64,000 nucleotides of DNA from NCBI GenBank assembly GCA_021234155.1, contig JAJEKV010000074.1, forward strand, positions 1,204,154 to 1,268,153. Direction: 5' to 3'. The translations under genes and the position numbers were made by a program. Under the pieces are notes generated by a model that saw only the letters and a list, made by a program, of their open reading frames with translations, had not been told where the DNA came from and searched no databases. Of the stretch, positions 55,113-64,000 are shown in pieces (the stretch's first letter is position 1; every line of letters begins with the position of its first letter). The stretch is from Isoetes taiwanensis (Eukaryota > Streptophyta > Lycopodiopsida > Isoetales > Isoetaceae).

Positions 55113-56417
55113 TTGCAGAAGGTAACAAATTTTCTAAAACTCTTAGTTTATTTCCCCCCTCACTTGCCATTGTTGCATCATCTTCGTCTTAGATCTGTCT
55201 GCAGACAATGGAGGACTTTGTTTTTTTCAACTTCTTATATGGAGTATTGTAGCATAACATCGGCCTCTTTCTTCTTAGTTCTATTTGAGCGAGAATGCGA
55301 TGTCTCAGGTCCTGAATGGCAGCAAAATGCAGTCTATGATAGCTTTGGAAAGGCTTGGCTGGATTTGAGGAAAGAGGGGTCTGGAATGCAGGTCTTATTA
55401 TACGATCCCTTTGCATGCTCTTGGCATCCTCTTTCCAGGCCTTTAATCCCTTACAATCTTGGTGATAGTATGAATATCAATAGCTATGTGCCTCTTACCT
55501 CTGCAGGAGGTTTAATATGCTTTCAAAATCTGAATGATCACATGCCAAAGAAGCTAAGATTAACTATATGTAACCATGTACTGAATGAATGGATCAATAT
55601 TTCTGAGGTTGTCTGGGAGGCCGACTTTGACTTTGTCGTTATGTCTATTGGACAGTGTTGCTTATATCCAAAACAGGCAGGCTCAGGGTTTTTGCTAGCA
55701 TTAGCAGCAAGGCAAGTTCCACCCTTTGTATTCGATTCAGCAACAAGATGTTGGACACAAGTTCCTACAGGTGTTTTTCTTTACTATGAAGATTATTGCT
55801 TCTATGAAACTGTTATTGTCAGGGGAATTGCATATTTTCTTGCATTTGATAATATCTACAATGAGAGCTACTATGATAAAATGGACAATCCAATAGTTAT
55901 AACGTATGATATAATCCAACAAAAGATCAGTCTTTGTCATCTTCTAAGCGAAGAAACTTGTGAAGATGTGAGGCCTCAGTTGTTTGAATTATATGGCCAA
56001 GTAGTGATGATGGGGTTTGGTCGAATGGATGGATTGTGCATATGGACATATGATACTAACACATCCGAATGGAGGTTATTGAGGTCTATCACAACACTAT
56101 CTTGGGAAAAGGATGGAGATTATACTAAATCATGGATGTTTGGGGTCTCTCATTATTATAACTTTTCTCAGTTGCATCTGTATAAGGTAAGAAATACAAT
56201 GAATGAAATTTATAGAGAAATGCTTGCTTGGAGGAGCTTAAAGGATTGCACTATTGATTTGCCATTATTTGCTTGCCTTTTGCAGGTTACATGCAGATGT
56301 TTTAGTATACTGAGGGCATGGTTACTGAGAGCAAGCTTACTGAAGATGGTTTTGCATATAGAACAAGACTTTCTCTGCCCATTCCATAGAACATCCTCAG
56401 GTAGCAGTCATATGTAA
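55113..56417 (+). CDS. F-box/kelch-like protein, copy 2, N-terminally shortened
   Basis: A 434-codon open frame. Residues 9-35 (LKLLVYFPPHLPLLHHLRLR, SVCRQWRTLF) are the second half of an F-box, and the first half is missing. Then follow a beta-rich kelch-like or F-box-associated region: LLYDPFACSWHPLSRPLIPY, GGLICFQNLND, NHVLNEWINISEVVWEADFD, FVFDSATRCWTQVPTGVF, IVRGIAYFLAFDNIY, DGLCIWTYDTNTSEWRLLRS. A GT-AG intron of 99 bp (56187-56285) is in phase, so the genomic frame stays open; the spliced protein would join YK to VTCRC. Its partial F-box means it may not bind SKP1. The upstream 5' end of the gene may lie in another exon. Confidence 0.7.
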   Translation: MQKVTNFLKLLVYFPPHLPLLHHLRLRSVCRQWRTLFFSTSYMEYCSITSASFFLVLFERECDVSGPEWQQNAVYDSFGKAWLDLRKEGSGMQVLLYDPFACSWHPLSRPLIPYNLGDSMNINSYVPLTSAGGLICFQNLNDHMPKKLRLTICNHVLNEWINISEVVWEADFDFVVMSIGQCCLYPKQAGSGFLLALAARQVPPFVFDSATRCWTQVPTGVFLYYEDYCFYETVIVRGIAYFLAFDNIYNESYYDKMDNPIVITYDIIQQKISLCHLLSEETCEDVRPQLFELYGQVVMMGFGRMDGLCIWTYDTNTSEWRLLRSITTLSWEKDGDYTKSWMFGVSHYYNFSQLHLYKVRNTMNEIYREMLAWRSLKDCTIDLPLFACLLQVTCRCFSILRAWLLRASLLKMVLHIEQDFLCPFHRTSSGSSHM

Positions 56418-56824
56418 CTAATTTGTGTCTTGCATTGTCTTCAATTACAGTTGAAAAGTTTGCTTTATTTATTTTCTAATTTCAACTTCATATGAATCAT
56501 TTTTGAAATATCCTTTTATGTATGTGTTTTGTAAAATCTTATGGCCAGCTATGCCTCCATCTTTATTTTTTGCTCTACGTTACAACGAGCTCTGAGCTAT
56601 GTTGCAGAAAAGATATTAGCCAGTTCGTACATGTCTGATATTGTGTGTCTTGAAAATGTGCAAGTAATTTCTGCACCCAAATACCACAAATAGAATAGAA
56701 TAGATTCACAACTTCCCCAAATATTTCCCATCTGTTCACAGGTCTTTCACCAAATCCAAGTTACCTTTTCAGGCATGGCCAGCTATGACTTTTGACAATG
56801 CCAAAGGCAAAGGCCTTATGCAAC
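55138..56824. repeat. Segmental duplication, right copy
   Basis: Partner of 52585-54201. Coding and flanking parts are about equally similar, so the duplication is fairly young. It ends at the insertion point of the minus-strand gypsy LTR. Confidence 0.9.
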
Positions 56825-57076
56825 TGATACAATGAAGGAAGTTTAACCAATTCAACAACTAAATACCAACAAAAACTCCACTTCAATCTTTAGAAGGGAT
56901 TAACCACCCAACCGGGTTCAGCTTATCAATCAAGAATTCGTTATCTTGATAGCTTCTTCAGCAATCGGGCTTTCTATAAAGTTATGAACTCTACTAGTGT
57001 TATTAGCGACAGAGCAGAGACGCTTCTCAGTCTCTCAGTCGGATTCTCTGATCCAAAAATGGAAGAAACAGTTATT

Positions 57077-58625
57077 TTTATAAGATAAGATAAGATAATT
57101 GGTATTAACGTCCGCGGGGGCCTAAGCAGGCCATGGGACAAAATTACATGTTTGCATATCACAATGAAATTGTCTTTTTAGATAGTGTCTCGCTTGTCTA
57201 TGCTTTCCAAGAGTTCCTTCAAATGCACACACTCCACGAATTGTTGAAGGACAACCAAAGAAAACAGGTAAGGTTGAGCACCAATTCAAATGGGAGAACC
57301 GTGCCCTGAGGTTGTTGTATTTTGGGCAGCGGAAGATCACATGTGCTTCATCTTCTATTTCTTGTAAGTCGCATGTGCACAGGCGCTCTTCCCTTGGGAT
57401 CCCTTGCCATCTACCTTTCTCGATTAGCAAACGATGTGAACTCATACGGATCCTTGCAACAGCCCTGATCATGTTTGGAAACAGTTTAAGGTGGCTCAGA
57501 TACAATTGTATTGTATGTTCTCTGGTAGGATTGAAGTCTGTGATGTAGTATGTGACTTTCTTCTTGCTGCCCTGCATGACAAATCTTTGAAAAGCCTGTT
57601 GTCGGAACTCTTTATTGTAGTCTCTGCTAGTGAAGCCAAGTTTACCAAGCCATGCGTTTAACTCCTTAAACCAACTTTTATCACCTCTGTCGCTCAGATG
57701 AATAGAGCTCTTGATTGCTGAATGTGTTAAAGTGGTCTCATTGACTACTTTCTTGTACAAGAAATGCAGTGTTCTGTGCATTGCCAAAACTTCTAAGGGG
57801 TAACAGCCGCTTTCAAAAAGCATAATCTCATAGGGTGTAGAGCGTTTGACGCCAAAAGACATATGCAGGAATGCTTTCTGTATGCTTTCTAGTTCTTGCC
57901 ATTTGGATTTAGCAAGGGAGGGCCCCCAGATTTCACATGCATATAGCATTACCGGAGTGACCAATGCATCGAACAACTGTTTTTTGAGAGGCCATGCACA
58001 TATGCTTGCCCGTTTACATTGGTTTATCATACCATAGAATGATTTATAGGCTGCTGCTATGCGGCAGTCCACGCCAGTGGTCCATGGTCTCCGATTTGCA
58101 TGTACTTCATGGCCTAGATATTTGTATGATCCCACTTGCTCAATAGTCTGTCCATCATATGTTAGAGATGCGTCTCCCTTCCCGAAGCACATTACCTTTG
58201 TTTTTGACAGATTAACATAGAGACCAAATTGTGAGCAGAAATCTTTAAGCGTGTCCAATTGCATTTGAAGGTCGTTTACTGTGTGGGCTGCTAGTAGGAG
58301 GTCGTCTGCATATAGTAGCAGGATTATGAGCTCATGATGAAGTTGGGAAAAATTGCACCCTGCTGCCTTGAGAAGGTCTTCAAGCTGGTCTATGTACAGT
58401 CCGAATAGAGTGGGCGAGAGCGGGCAGCCTTGTTTAACCCCAATGTCGCTGATTATTGTCTCTGATAGTCCTGCTGGTGTGCTGATTTTGCCTCTTACTC
58501 TTTCATATAATCTGCCTATGCCTACAATCCATGCTTCTGGAACTCCAATTTGTTGGAGTCTGTTAATTGGGACCGTATCGAATGCTTTCGCAAAGTCTAT
58601 GAAGCAGCAAAGTTTATAGGGGACT
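57077..58625 (-). mobile_element. 5'-truncated LINE with reverse transcriptase, (CTTAT)n tail
   Basis: On the minus strand the sequence begins inside RT (CFIDFAKAFDTVPINRLQQI), includes VKQGCPLSPTLFGLYIDQLE near 58430 and the catalytic YADD box (LLYADDLLLAAHTVND, about 58275-58325). It continues as one open frame to 57122, and ends in GGACGTTAATACCAATTAT with CTTAT repeats. Reverse order of tail and truncation at the other end are typical of target-primed reverse transcription. A clear target duplication was not found. Confidence 0.88.
57122..58624 (-). CDS. LINE ORF2 fragment: reverse transcriptase C-terminal half
   Basis: The frame is open from the truncation point at about 58624 to the stop at 57122. 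The first 120 residues are RT palm with YADD. Then come LYVNLSKTKVMCFGK and a thumb region with SYKYLGHEV. The C-terminal part holds a cysteine motif (CTCDLQEIEDEAHVIF-R-C, about 57310-57370), the C-X-C...H-C pattern seen after RT in plant LINEs. It would nick-prime and copy LINE RNA if complete; here endonuclease and ORF1 are missing. No internal stops, so the insertion is recent. Confidence 0.87.
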   Translation of the reverse strand, partial: VPYKLCCFIDFAKAFDTVPINRLQQIGVPEAWIVGIGRLYERVRGKISTPAGLSETIISDIGVKQGCPLSPTLFGLYIDQLEDLLKAAGCNFSQLHHELIILLLYADDLLLAAHTVNDLQMQLDTLKDFCSQFGLYVNLSKTKVMCFGKGDASLTYDGQTIEQVGSYKYLGHEVHANRRPWTTGVDCRIAAAYKSFYGMINQCKRASICAWPLKKQLFDALVTPVMLYACEIWGPSLAKSKWQELESIQKAFLHMSFGVKRSTPYEIMLFESGCYPLEVLAMHRTLHFLYKKVVNETTLTHSAIKSSIHLSDRGDKSWFKELNAWLGKLGFTSRDYNKEFRQQAFQRFVMQGSKKKVTYYITDFNPTREHTIQLYLSHLKLFPNMIRAVARIRMSSHRLLIEKGRWQGIPREERLCTCDLQEIEDEAHVIFRCPKYNNLRARFSHLNWCSTLPVFFGCPSTIRGVCAFEGTLGKHRQARHYLKRQFHCDMQTCNFVPWPA

Positions 58626-58994
58626 TCGACCTATTTCCAGATTACACCTTTTTTGACTTAAATATCTGATTAAAAGGGCAAAGAATCGTAAATAGCTAAG
58701 AATCGGCCTAAGATATCAATGATTCAACCTTTTCTTGACCTGAATCGGCCTTTAATCAGCAGTTCCGGGAGATCCAAAGTGTTTTCTGGATATTTCTGTG
58801 GCTGGGTCCGCGACCCGTTATCAGCCACGCCATTTTAAATTTTAAATATAAACCCCAATAGTTCATATAGCCTAGAATCTTTAAATTACCAACCTTAACC
58901 AGTAATGCTAAAAAATATGAACTACCTCTAAGTAATATACTAGCTTTTGAATATTATTTCCCGATACGAAATGCTGAACCACTCCCCCAAGCCG

Positions 58995-59406
58995 CTGTTA
59001 AGCCGTAACAATCCTTCCCTTCCCGAGGTTAAACGTCCGCGTTAACCTCGAGGGAAAAATTGTTTATCCTAATTCTGTTAAGGATATTTATCTCTATAAC
59101 TTCAGTTCCTTTAGAAGTTATAATTCCCTCATTTCAGTTCAGCTAGAAATGACCTCAATTCCGTTAGAGGATTTTTGTTCCCTTTTCAACTAGGGCTGGC
59201 CTCAGTTCACTTAGAGGACTTAATTTCTTTACAGTCGTTAGTAAAGAATTTAGCAATTCTATGCATAACAATATCTAGATATTTTATCAATAAAACAATT
59301 GCAATAATAATATGGAATTACAAATATAAAGTTTTGTAGGTCTTGAACTTTGCCTATTATTCTTGCAAAGTTCTTTCGTATTCGTCCACCAAGGAACCAT
59401 ATTCTT
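58995..59406 (-). other. Non-coding interval between chromodomain stop and LTR of the gypsy fragment
   Basis: AT-rich. TTCAGTTC(C/A)..TTAGA(A/G)G units recur between 59105 and 59230 (four or five imperfect copies of about 45 bp). No gene was supported. Confidence 0.5.
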
Positions 59407-60012
59407 TTAGTTGAATCTTAGAATACCATACCGCATCGGTGGAAATTTCACGAGATACCTTCGATAAGAGGAACTTCTAGTCTCCTTATCTTGATGTGTC
59501 AATATTTTCTCCGGTTCCAGCACCTCTTCATCATCTTTAATGTTGGGAGGTTCCAATTGCTCCATTCTCTGCAAAATCTCAGGAGAAATTTCACTTCCCT
59601 TATAGGGTTTCAGTATTCCCACATTAAAAACTGGGTGCAAGTTAGTCCATTTCCCATATAAATGTAAACGATAAGCATTCTCACCGACTTTGTCGTCAAC
59701 TTGGAATGGACCATAATACCTAGGGGCCAATTTTACATACCGATTACCCATCTTCCGTAGACGCTTCTTTGGAAGATGAATCCAAACACATTGATCTTTT
59801 TTGTAAACGACCCTTTTTCGTTTCTTTGCAAGTTTGGAAGCCATCAATTTCTGACTTTTCTGGATTCGCGCCTTTACCTCTCGCAAGATATCTGCAAAGT
59901 CTGTAGTGGCATCATCGGAAGCAGGTACTTCTCCACCTAGTTTCGCAATTGGAGATTCCAAAGAATATCTATATACTACTTCAAAAGGAGTTCTTTGGGT
60001 AACTGAGTGCAC
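59407..60012 (-). pseudogene. Integrase C-terminus with chromodomain remnant
   Basis: 201 codons. TQRTPFEVVYRYSLESPIA is the end of the integrase core. LRKMGNRYVKLAPRYYGPFQ and LHPVFNVGILKPYKG are the C-terminal module. The last 35 residues, ILTHQDKETRSSSYRRYLVK, match the start of a chromodomain whose W-rich end is lost. Together with 60020-60253 it is one integrase from which about 120 core residues, including catalytic acids, have been deleted. Confidence 0.8.
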
Positions 60013-60019
60013 CGTGTTA

Positions 60020-60253
60020 TTATAGGCATTGAATAAAATCCATGGTGATATGCTTCCATGGTTTTTCTGGAATAGGCAAAGGCTGTACTAATCCGGCAGG
60101 CTTACCAGTAGAAGCTTTTGTTTGTTGACAAATAAGACATGCTTCGACATATTTTCTTACATCTCTGGGTAAAAGCACGCTGTGGTGTATCAAAAACGTG
60201 CATTTTGACGCCACATTTTGGCACCACCTTTGTGGTAGAATCGGGTGGTGCAT
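60020..60253 (-). pseudogene. Integrase zinc-binding region and start of core
   Basis: The minus-strand frame contains DVRKYVEACLICQQTKASTG (Cys pair of the HHCC motif) and PIPEKPWKHITMDFIQ with the first core Asp, then stops. The following sequence jumps to the end of the core at 60012, so the middle of the domain is deleted. Confidence 0.8.
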
Positions 60254-60345
60254 ACCGAAGCGGAGATTGCGGGAGTGCGAATTAATGAGCGTCGGTTATT
60301 TTGAATTTTATGCCACGTCATTGTCCACCTTTTTGAATTAGGAAA

Positions 60346-60433
60346 GAATCACCTTTTCCTCTGTTTTTTTGCCGCTTCTTGCCGATTGAACCATCACCTC
60401 TTCCTCTGTTTTTTTGCCGCTTCTTGCCGATTG
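60346..60433. repeat. 44 bp tandem duplication upstream of a small gene
   Basis: CCTCTGTTTTTTTGCCGCTT followed by CTTGCCGATTGAACC occurs twice in a row, ending seven bases before the ATG at 60441. It lies in the likely 5' untranslated region. Confidence 0.9.
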
Positions 60434-60440
60434 AACCCTA

Positions 60441-62038
60441 ATGGAGTCAGAATTGAACGCCACTTTTACTACCGCGATGAAATCTCTCCTCAAACAAGAG
60501 ATTGTGCCCCACGAAGATCTAAAGAAGCTTTGGGGTGACAGAGTTCCAAATAAATCTGGCTACAGGTATTTTCCCCCAAATGTTTTGTTCAAACTGAAAA
60601 ATTAAGGCATATGTTTTCTTGTACAGGTTGAAGAATCTGAGCAATGAACAATACAAAGAGTTCATGCAAATTTACAAAAGAATTACAGGGAAGCCACATA
60701 CATGGGGTGGAATGGCTCCTGGAACCTGGGCAGTGGCTTATTATCTGCATATAAAGGGGGAGGTCATTAATGGAAGAGCTTCTGATTATTATAAAACTCC
60801 CGATGAGAAAGCGAGGCCGTTCTTCTAGACCCAAGAGAAAGCATAGGCAAATCCAACCCCGACGAGGAGCAAAATAGTAAAAGTGGCCAGGGATGATGAA
60901 GATGATAGGGAAAAACCAAATCAGGTTCCTCTAGACCACACATTCAATCTGAACTCACAATCAAAACAGAAAAGCAGAGCAATGTTCTGAGACCAAAACA
61001 TGCCATTGCAGGTATGTTCAATTATTAGTTGTGTTACAACAGAAAAAAATCTCAAGCTTGATCTAGATTGTTTCTATCAACACAGAAAAGGTAACATCAA
61101 ATCCACTTCAAGAATCAGGTATGTCTACTACCATTTTGCATCATGTTGGCTGTATTGTCATGTTGTGTCTCTATGATGCCATCTATGGGGCATTTCGTGC
61201 AATGGATGCCAGAATGATAGATGAGGTATGTGTGGTGGTGGTGAGTTATTGGCATCCACCATGTCCCACACCACACCCCACCATCTCCCACCACTACACT
61301 CTACTATCTCCCACCGCCACACTCCCACACCACACACCACCACCACACTCCACCACCACCAGCACACTCCTCCACCACCACCACACCACCACCCCACCAC
61401 CACCACACACACCACCACCACCACACCACCACTGGACTCCACCATGTCCCACACCACAATCCACCACACCACACTCCACCACAACCACACCACACCACAC
61501 CCCACACTCCACCACCACCACACCACACCCCACCACCACACCCCATCACCACACTCCACCATGTCCCACACCACACTCCACCACCACCACACACCCCACC
61601 ACCACCACCACCAAACCCCACCACCACACCCCACCACCACCACACACCACCACCACCACCACACACACACCACCACCACCACCACCACCACCACCACCAC
61701 CACCACCACCACCACCACCACCACCACCACCACCACCACAGACACCACCACCACCACCACCACCATGTGGTGTGTCGTGGGCAAAAGATATGTTGCGTGG
61801 TGTGTGGTATGTGGTGGTGTGTAGAGACTACCTTGTGTTCTGTGGTGTGTGATTGTGGTTTTCCATCAGTACGTGGCTTACTATGTTAGGAGGCTGACAT
61901 ATACGTAGTGTTTTGTTTTGCAGACTATGGCAGACTTGTGAAGGAATGGTTGGCTGCAACATCAGCTAGGTTTGATAGATGCAAGCAACGATTGCAAGCA
62001 AACGAGGATAGGAAAAATGATATCAAAAAGAAAGATTG
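60441..62038 (+). CDS. Small spliced gene of unknown function
   Basis: Exon 1 is 60441-60565 (ATGGAGTCAGAATTG; donor CAG/GTATT). Intron 1 is only 61 bp and ends GTACAG. Exon 2 starts at 60627 and keeps the frame: GYR-LKNLSNEQYKEFMQIYKR, then GKPHTWGGMAPGTWAVAYY and a stop at 60826-60828, giving about 110 residues. Beyond that stop, acidic coding-like text continues with two frame changes to a donor at about 61012. Further candidate exons are 61086-61116 and 61924-62038 (YGRLVKEWLAATSARFD), so the real gene may be longer. No domain is recognised; EF-hand, kinase or transposase motifs are absent. Start and first splice are well supported, the rest is tentative. Confidence 0.5.
61228..61770. repeat. 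CCA/CCACAC-rich microsatellite
   Basis: 540 bp of CCACCACAC and CCACCACCA units with CCATGTCCCACACCACA repeated at about 61259, 61440 and 61558, ending in a pure (CCA)n run at 61670-61738. The strand asymmetry is complete (C/A on plus). His/Thr/Pro and Val/Trp/Gly frames on either strand are artefacts. It lies in a probable intron of the gene that starts at 60441. Confidence 0.93.
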
Positions 62039-62654
62039 AGTTGATGGAGCATAAAGCATCGTAAATTAGAGCTGATTTGCCGCACGATGTGGCAATCAAT
62101 CATGACAAAGAACCGAAAGCGCCAGAGGGTGTTCGGGTGTGTTTAACCAAAGGATGAAGAGCTAAATGGTACAAAAGGTTGCCCGGGCTGAAACAATTAA
62201 ATAAGGAATTAACAGTAAACCGAAATTGAGCGAAAGGCATGTGAAGACTTCTATCTTTGAGTCGCTACCTCGAATGCAAAGATTTGAGATTTTTCTCGAA
62301 ATAGTGGTCATGACACTCCTTTAGATCCTGCACTTCCAATGCTTCCCCGAGGCGTAAGAAGAGGGTGATGAAGGTTGTCCATTTTGTGGACGTTATCCGA
62401 AATGGGAGGGTAAAATGTTGCCGGTTGTGATAGCGTAATGCGCCATCATCGATATCACATTCCATGTCTATCACACCATTTGAGGTAAATATTATCATCT
62501 CTAACCCTCGTCTAAAGACTCTATTGATTTTGAATTTGTTTTGCAGACACTCTAGAACCTGCTGCAGCCCCAGTTATGCCCACATTATGACTGAGACATG
62601 GCTTTTGGCTTTTGGTGTTCGAGTGGTACCACAAGAACCAATAGACACAAGTAA
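62039..62654. other. Intergenic or intronic DNA
   Basis: No supported gene. A possible exon follows an acceptor at about 62546 (TTTTGCAG, then ACACTCTAGAACC), but no frame could be linked. Confidence 0.4.
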
Positions 62655-62896
62655 GTCCAAAGAGGGGTGAAAGCAAGGTTTGGGAAGTCTCGATGCTTGT
62701 ACTCAGGTTTACTAACCCTGGCTTAGTCTCTTTCGTTTGTCCTGTTTGATGTATCTAATTTGCCCCCTAGGATGAGGTCGCTCACTCATTTTAGGTGGCG
62801 AATTAGATACATCAAGCAGGAAACTCGAAAAGGGAGTAAGCCCGACATAAAACAAGATAGCAATCTGTGGGTTAATTGGATGTTAGTAATTGCTGT

Positions 62897-63024
62897 GTAC
62901 AGGCATCGAGACTTCCCAATCTTTCTTTGACCTCCTCTTTGGCCAATGTAGCTTAGTTTACATGCTAAGTTCCATTGTCCAAAGAGGGGTGAAAGCAAGG
63001 TTTGGGAAGTCTCGATGCTTGTAC
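62897..63024 (+). ncRNA. Candidate MIRNA-like precursor, 60-nt arms
   Basis: The left arm starts GTACAGGCATCGAGACTTCC and ends ATGTAGCTTAG. The right arm starts CTAAGTTCCATTG and ends AAGTCTCGATGCTTGTAC. Pairing runs from end to end with scattered one- or two-base mismatches, a shape typical of plant miRNA or young inverted-duplication loci. Neither arm matches a miRNA I can name. Expression is unknown; a MITE or inverted duplication is the alternative. Confidence 0.45.
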
Positions 63025-63149
63025 TCAGGTCTCTTTCATCCTGGCTTAGTCTCTTCCATCCTGGCTGGCTTAGTCTCTTTTGCTTGTCCTGTTTATTGTA
63101 TCTAAAGTGCCCCCTGGGATGAGATCGCTCGCTCATTTTAGGGGGCACT

Positions 63150-63166
63150 TTAGATATATATAAACA
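63150..63166 (+). promoter_or_regulatory. TATA box in the right arm of hairpin 3
   Basis: GATATATATAAACAGG at 63153-63167 is a good plant TATA box. It lies in the right arm of the third hairpin. The related arm at 62800-62820 reads GATACATCAAGCAGG and lacks the TATA. Downstream is CT-rich leader-like sequence. Confidence 0.5.
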
Positions 63167-63183
63167 GGAAAACTCACCAGGCT

Positions 63184-64000
63184 TGATATTGTTCGCTGCA
63201 AACAATATAGATTCTCTTGAGCTAGTTTTTTCTCCTCCTTCTTTATCCTACCAGTTTCCCTCATCCGTCTCTCTAGCTTTTGTATTGGGGACTTATCTCT
63301 TCCTAGCTTATACACGCACGCCTCTGCTCTGCATCCAAAACTTTGTGTTTTTAGAATCACGCTAGCTAGATCTGAGGCCAGTGTTTTTTGTGGAGCGATT
63401 TACCTCCAAACACTTCTTGGCAGGGACGACTTGCATCCAAGGAATTGTGTGTTTTCCACCGACTTGCATCCGACGACTTTCCAGGTATGAATCGATTTTC
63501 TACCGACTAATTGGGTTGCTTTGCGCTAGGTTTGCTTGTGTTTCCTTCGGACAGAGGTATCCTTTGCTCGATGCTTGGTTGCCATAGGTTCGCATGGTTT
63601 TTGGGCTTCCTAGTTGAGGATTGCGAGCATGATTCATCACGATCGGTTAGTTTTTTATCTGATTGTTGATGGTTTTATCCGGTGCTTCTATATCCCTGTT
63701 TATTGTGGTTGTCCCTATTTGTTTTTTAGTTATTTTCTGTTCGATATGTCGCAGCCAGATTCGCCTGCCACTAAGGATTGATGTTTGAATCCTCTTGTTC
63801 TGTTGTTTCTTCGGGAGTTGTTCCATGACCCAGACGGGCCGTTTCCTTTTCCCTGTTTTGATATGTCTGTTCTAGTTTTGTGGGTCCGGATCTGTTCTTC
63901 AGTTTCTTTGTCTTTGGCCAGATTCATACCCAATTGAGGCTTTTTTCCTTTGACTGTGAACCATTCTGTGGGTCGTTTTTCTGGTCCTCTGTCCTTTTAT
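63184..64000 (+). other. Probable transcription leader and 5' intron running off the window
   Basis: The sequence after the TATA box is pyrimidine-rich and leader-like (TTCTCCTCCTTC, TCTCTAGC). A strong donor, TTCCAG/GTATGAATCG, is at 63484/63485, followed by T-rich DNA without long open frames to the window end. This is the layout of plant genes with a 5' untranslated intron; the coding part would lie beyond 64000. A small palindrome, ATATTGTT..AAACAATAT, is at 63184-63209. Confidence 0.35.

Larger units (their letters stand above)
56825..58982 (-). repeat. 3' LTR of the truncated gypsy element, split by a LINE
   Basis: The left part, 56825-57076, begins TGATACAATG exactly at the end of the segmental duplication. 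The right part, about 58626-58982, ends GCTGAACCA just before CTCCCCCAAG, the purine tract on the minus strand. No second LTR copy is in the window, so the boundaries rest on TG..CA ends, the tract and the duplication junction. Confidence 0.6.
56825..60253 (-). mobile_element. Truncated Ty3/gypsy element, minus strand, with LINE inserted in its LTR
   Basis: Read on the minus strand: integrase zinc region (60253-60020), a deletion of most of the integrase core, integrase C-terminus and chromodomain remnant (60012-59407), about 400 bp of non-coding DNA, a purine tract CTTGGGGGAG (58983-58994), then a 3' LTR starting TGGTTCAGC at 58982 and ending GTATCA at 56825. The LTR is about 600 bp once the LINE (57077-58625) is removed. 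The upstream part of the element is absent. Confidence 0.75.
62655..63172. repeat. Cluster of hairpins, tandemly duplicated
   Basis: 62655-62823 and 62978-63172 are related copies. Hairpin 1: 62741-62769 pairs with 62792-62820 (29 bp stem, three non-Watson-Crick positions). Hairpin 2: 62897-62956 pairs with 62965-63024 (60-nt arms, 8-nt loop). Hairpin 3: 63087-63115 pairs with 63140-63169 (29/30-nt arms). All are too long and regular for chance and have no coding potential. Confidence 0.85.

Noticed and set aside
61121-61852. Long Thr/Pro/His and Val/Trp/Gly open frames
   Set aside because: They are forced by the CCA repeat in all frames of both strands; there is no domain and no conserved end.

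Overview
The window reads as repeat-dominated nuclear DNA of a land plant. It holds three or more Ty3/gypsy LTR retrotransposons nested in other repeats, a LINE with an intact YADD reverse-transcriptase box, a tRNA-derived SINE, a gene with En/Spm (CACTA)-like features, GT-AG introns and F-box genes. The style (about 11 kb LTR elements, dense nesting, LINEs with pentanucleotide tails) would suit a large seed-free vascular plant genome such as a fern, but that is a low-confidence guess. Nothing prokaryotic or viral is seen.

Layout. 1-1680: a degenerate GAATCTA minisatellite, a (TA)n tract and a SINE on the minus strand. 1681-3741 and 14811-about 19300: a decayed plus-strand Ty3/gypsy chromovirus (RT relic, integrase, chromodomain, 3' LTR). 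It is split by a structurally complete minus-strand Ty3/gypsy element at 3747-14805, with 588/590 bp LTRs and a CCAAT target duplication. 19316-19708: AT-rich DNA ending in a perfect ACGTCGCATGCGACGT palindrome. 19709-49600: an array of about 1.1 kb GC-rich tandem repeats with a higher-order period near 5.8 kb, interrupted at 33935-44936 by a second complete LTR element with 2.35 kb LTRs. 49604-51199: a multi-exon gene resembling CACTA-associated proteins, followed at 51375-51486 by the same palindrome and short subterminal repeats.

52373-56824: a tandem duplication carrying an F-box pseudogene and a more intact F-box-like gene. 56825-60253: a truncated minus-strand gypsy element whose LTR is split by a 5'-truncated LINE. 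60346-62038: a small spliced gene of unknown function with a CCA-rich microsatellite in a probable intron. 62655-63172: a set of near-perfect hairpins, the last overlapping a TATA box, followed by a probable transcription leader and intron to the end of the window.

Two points stand out. The palindromes on both sides of the satellite array, together with the CACTA-like gene, suggest one composite transposon of about 32 kb that carries a satellite array; this is inference, because the exact right terminus is not proven. Also, paired copies (LTRs, array monomers) are nearly identical in AT-rich stretches but differ by many small indels wherever CG, CTG/CAG or CCGG is dense. This looks like consensus error at methylated cytosines, so frameshifts in GC-rich genes here should not be trusted as biological.
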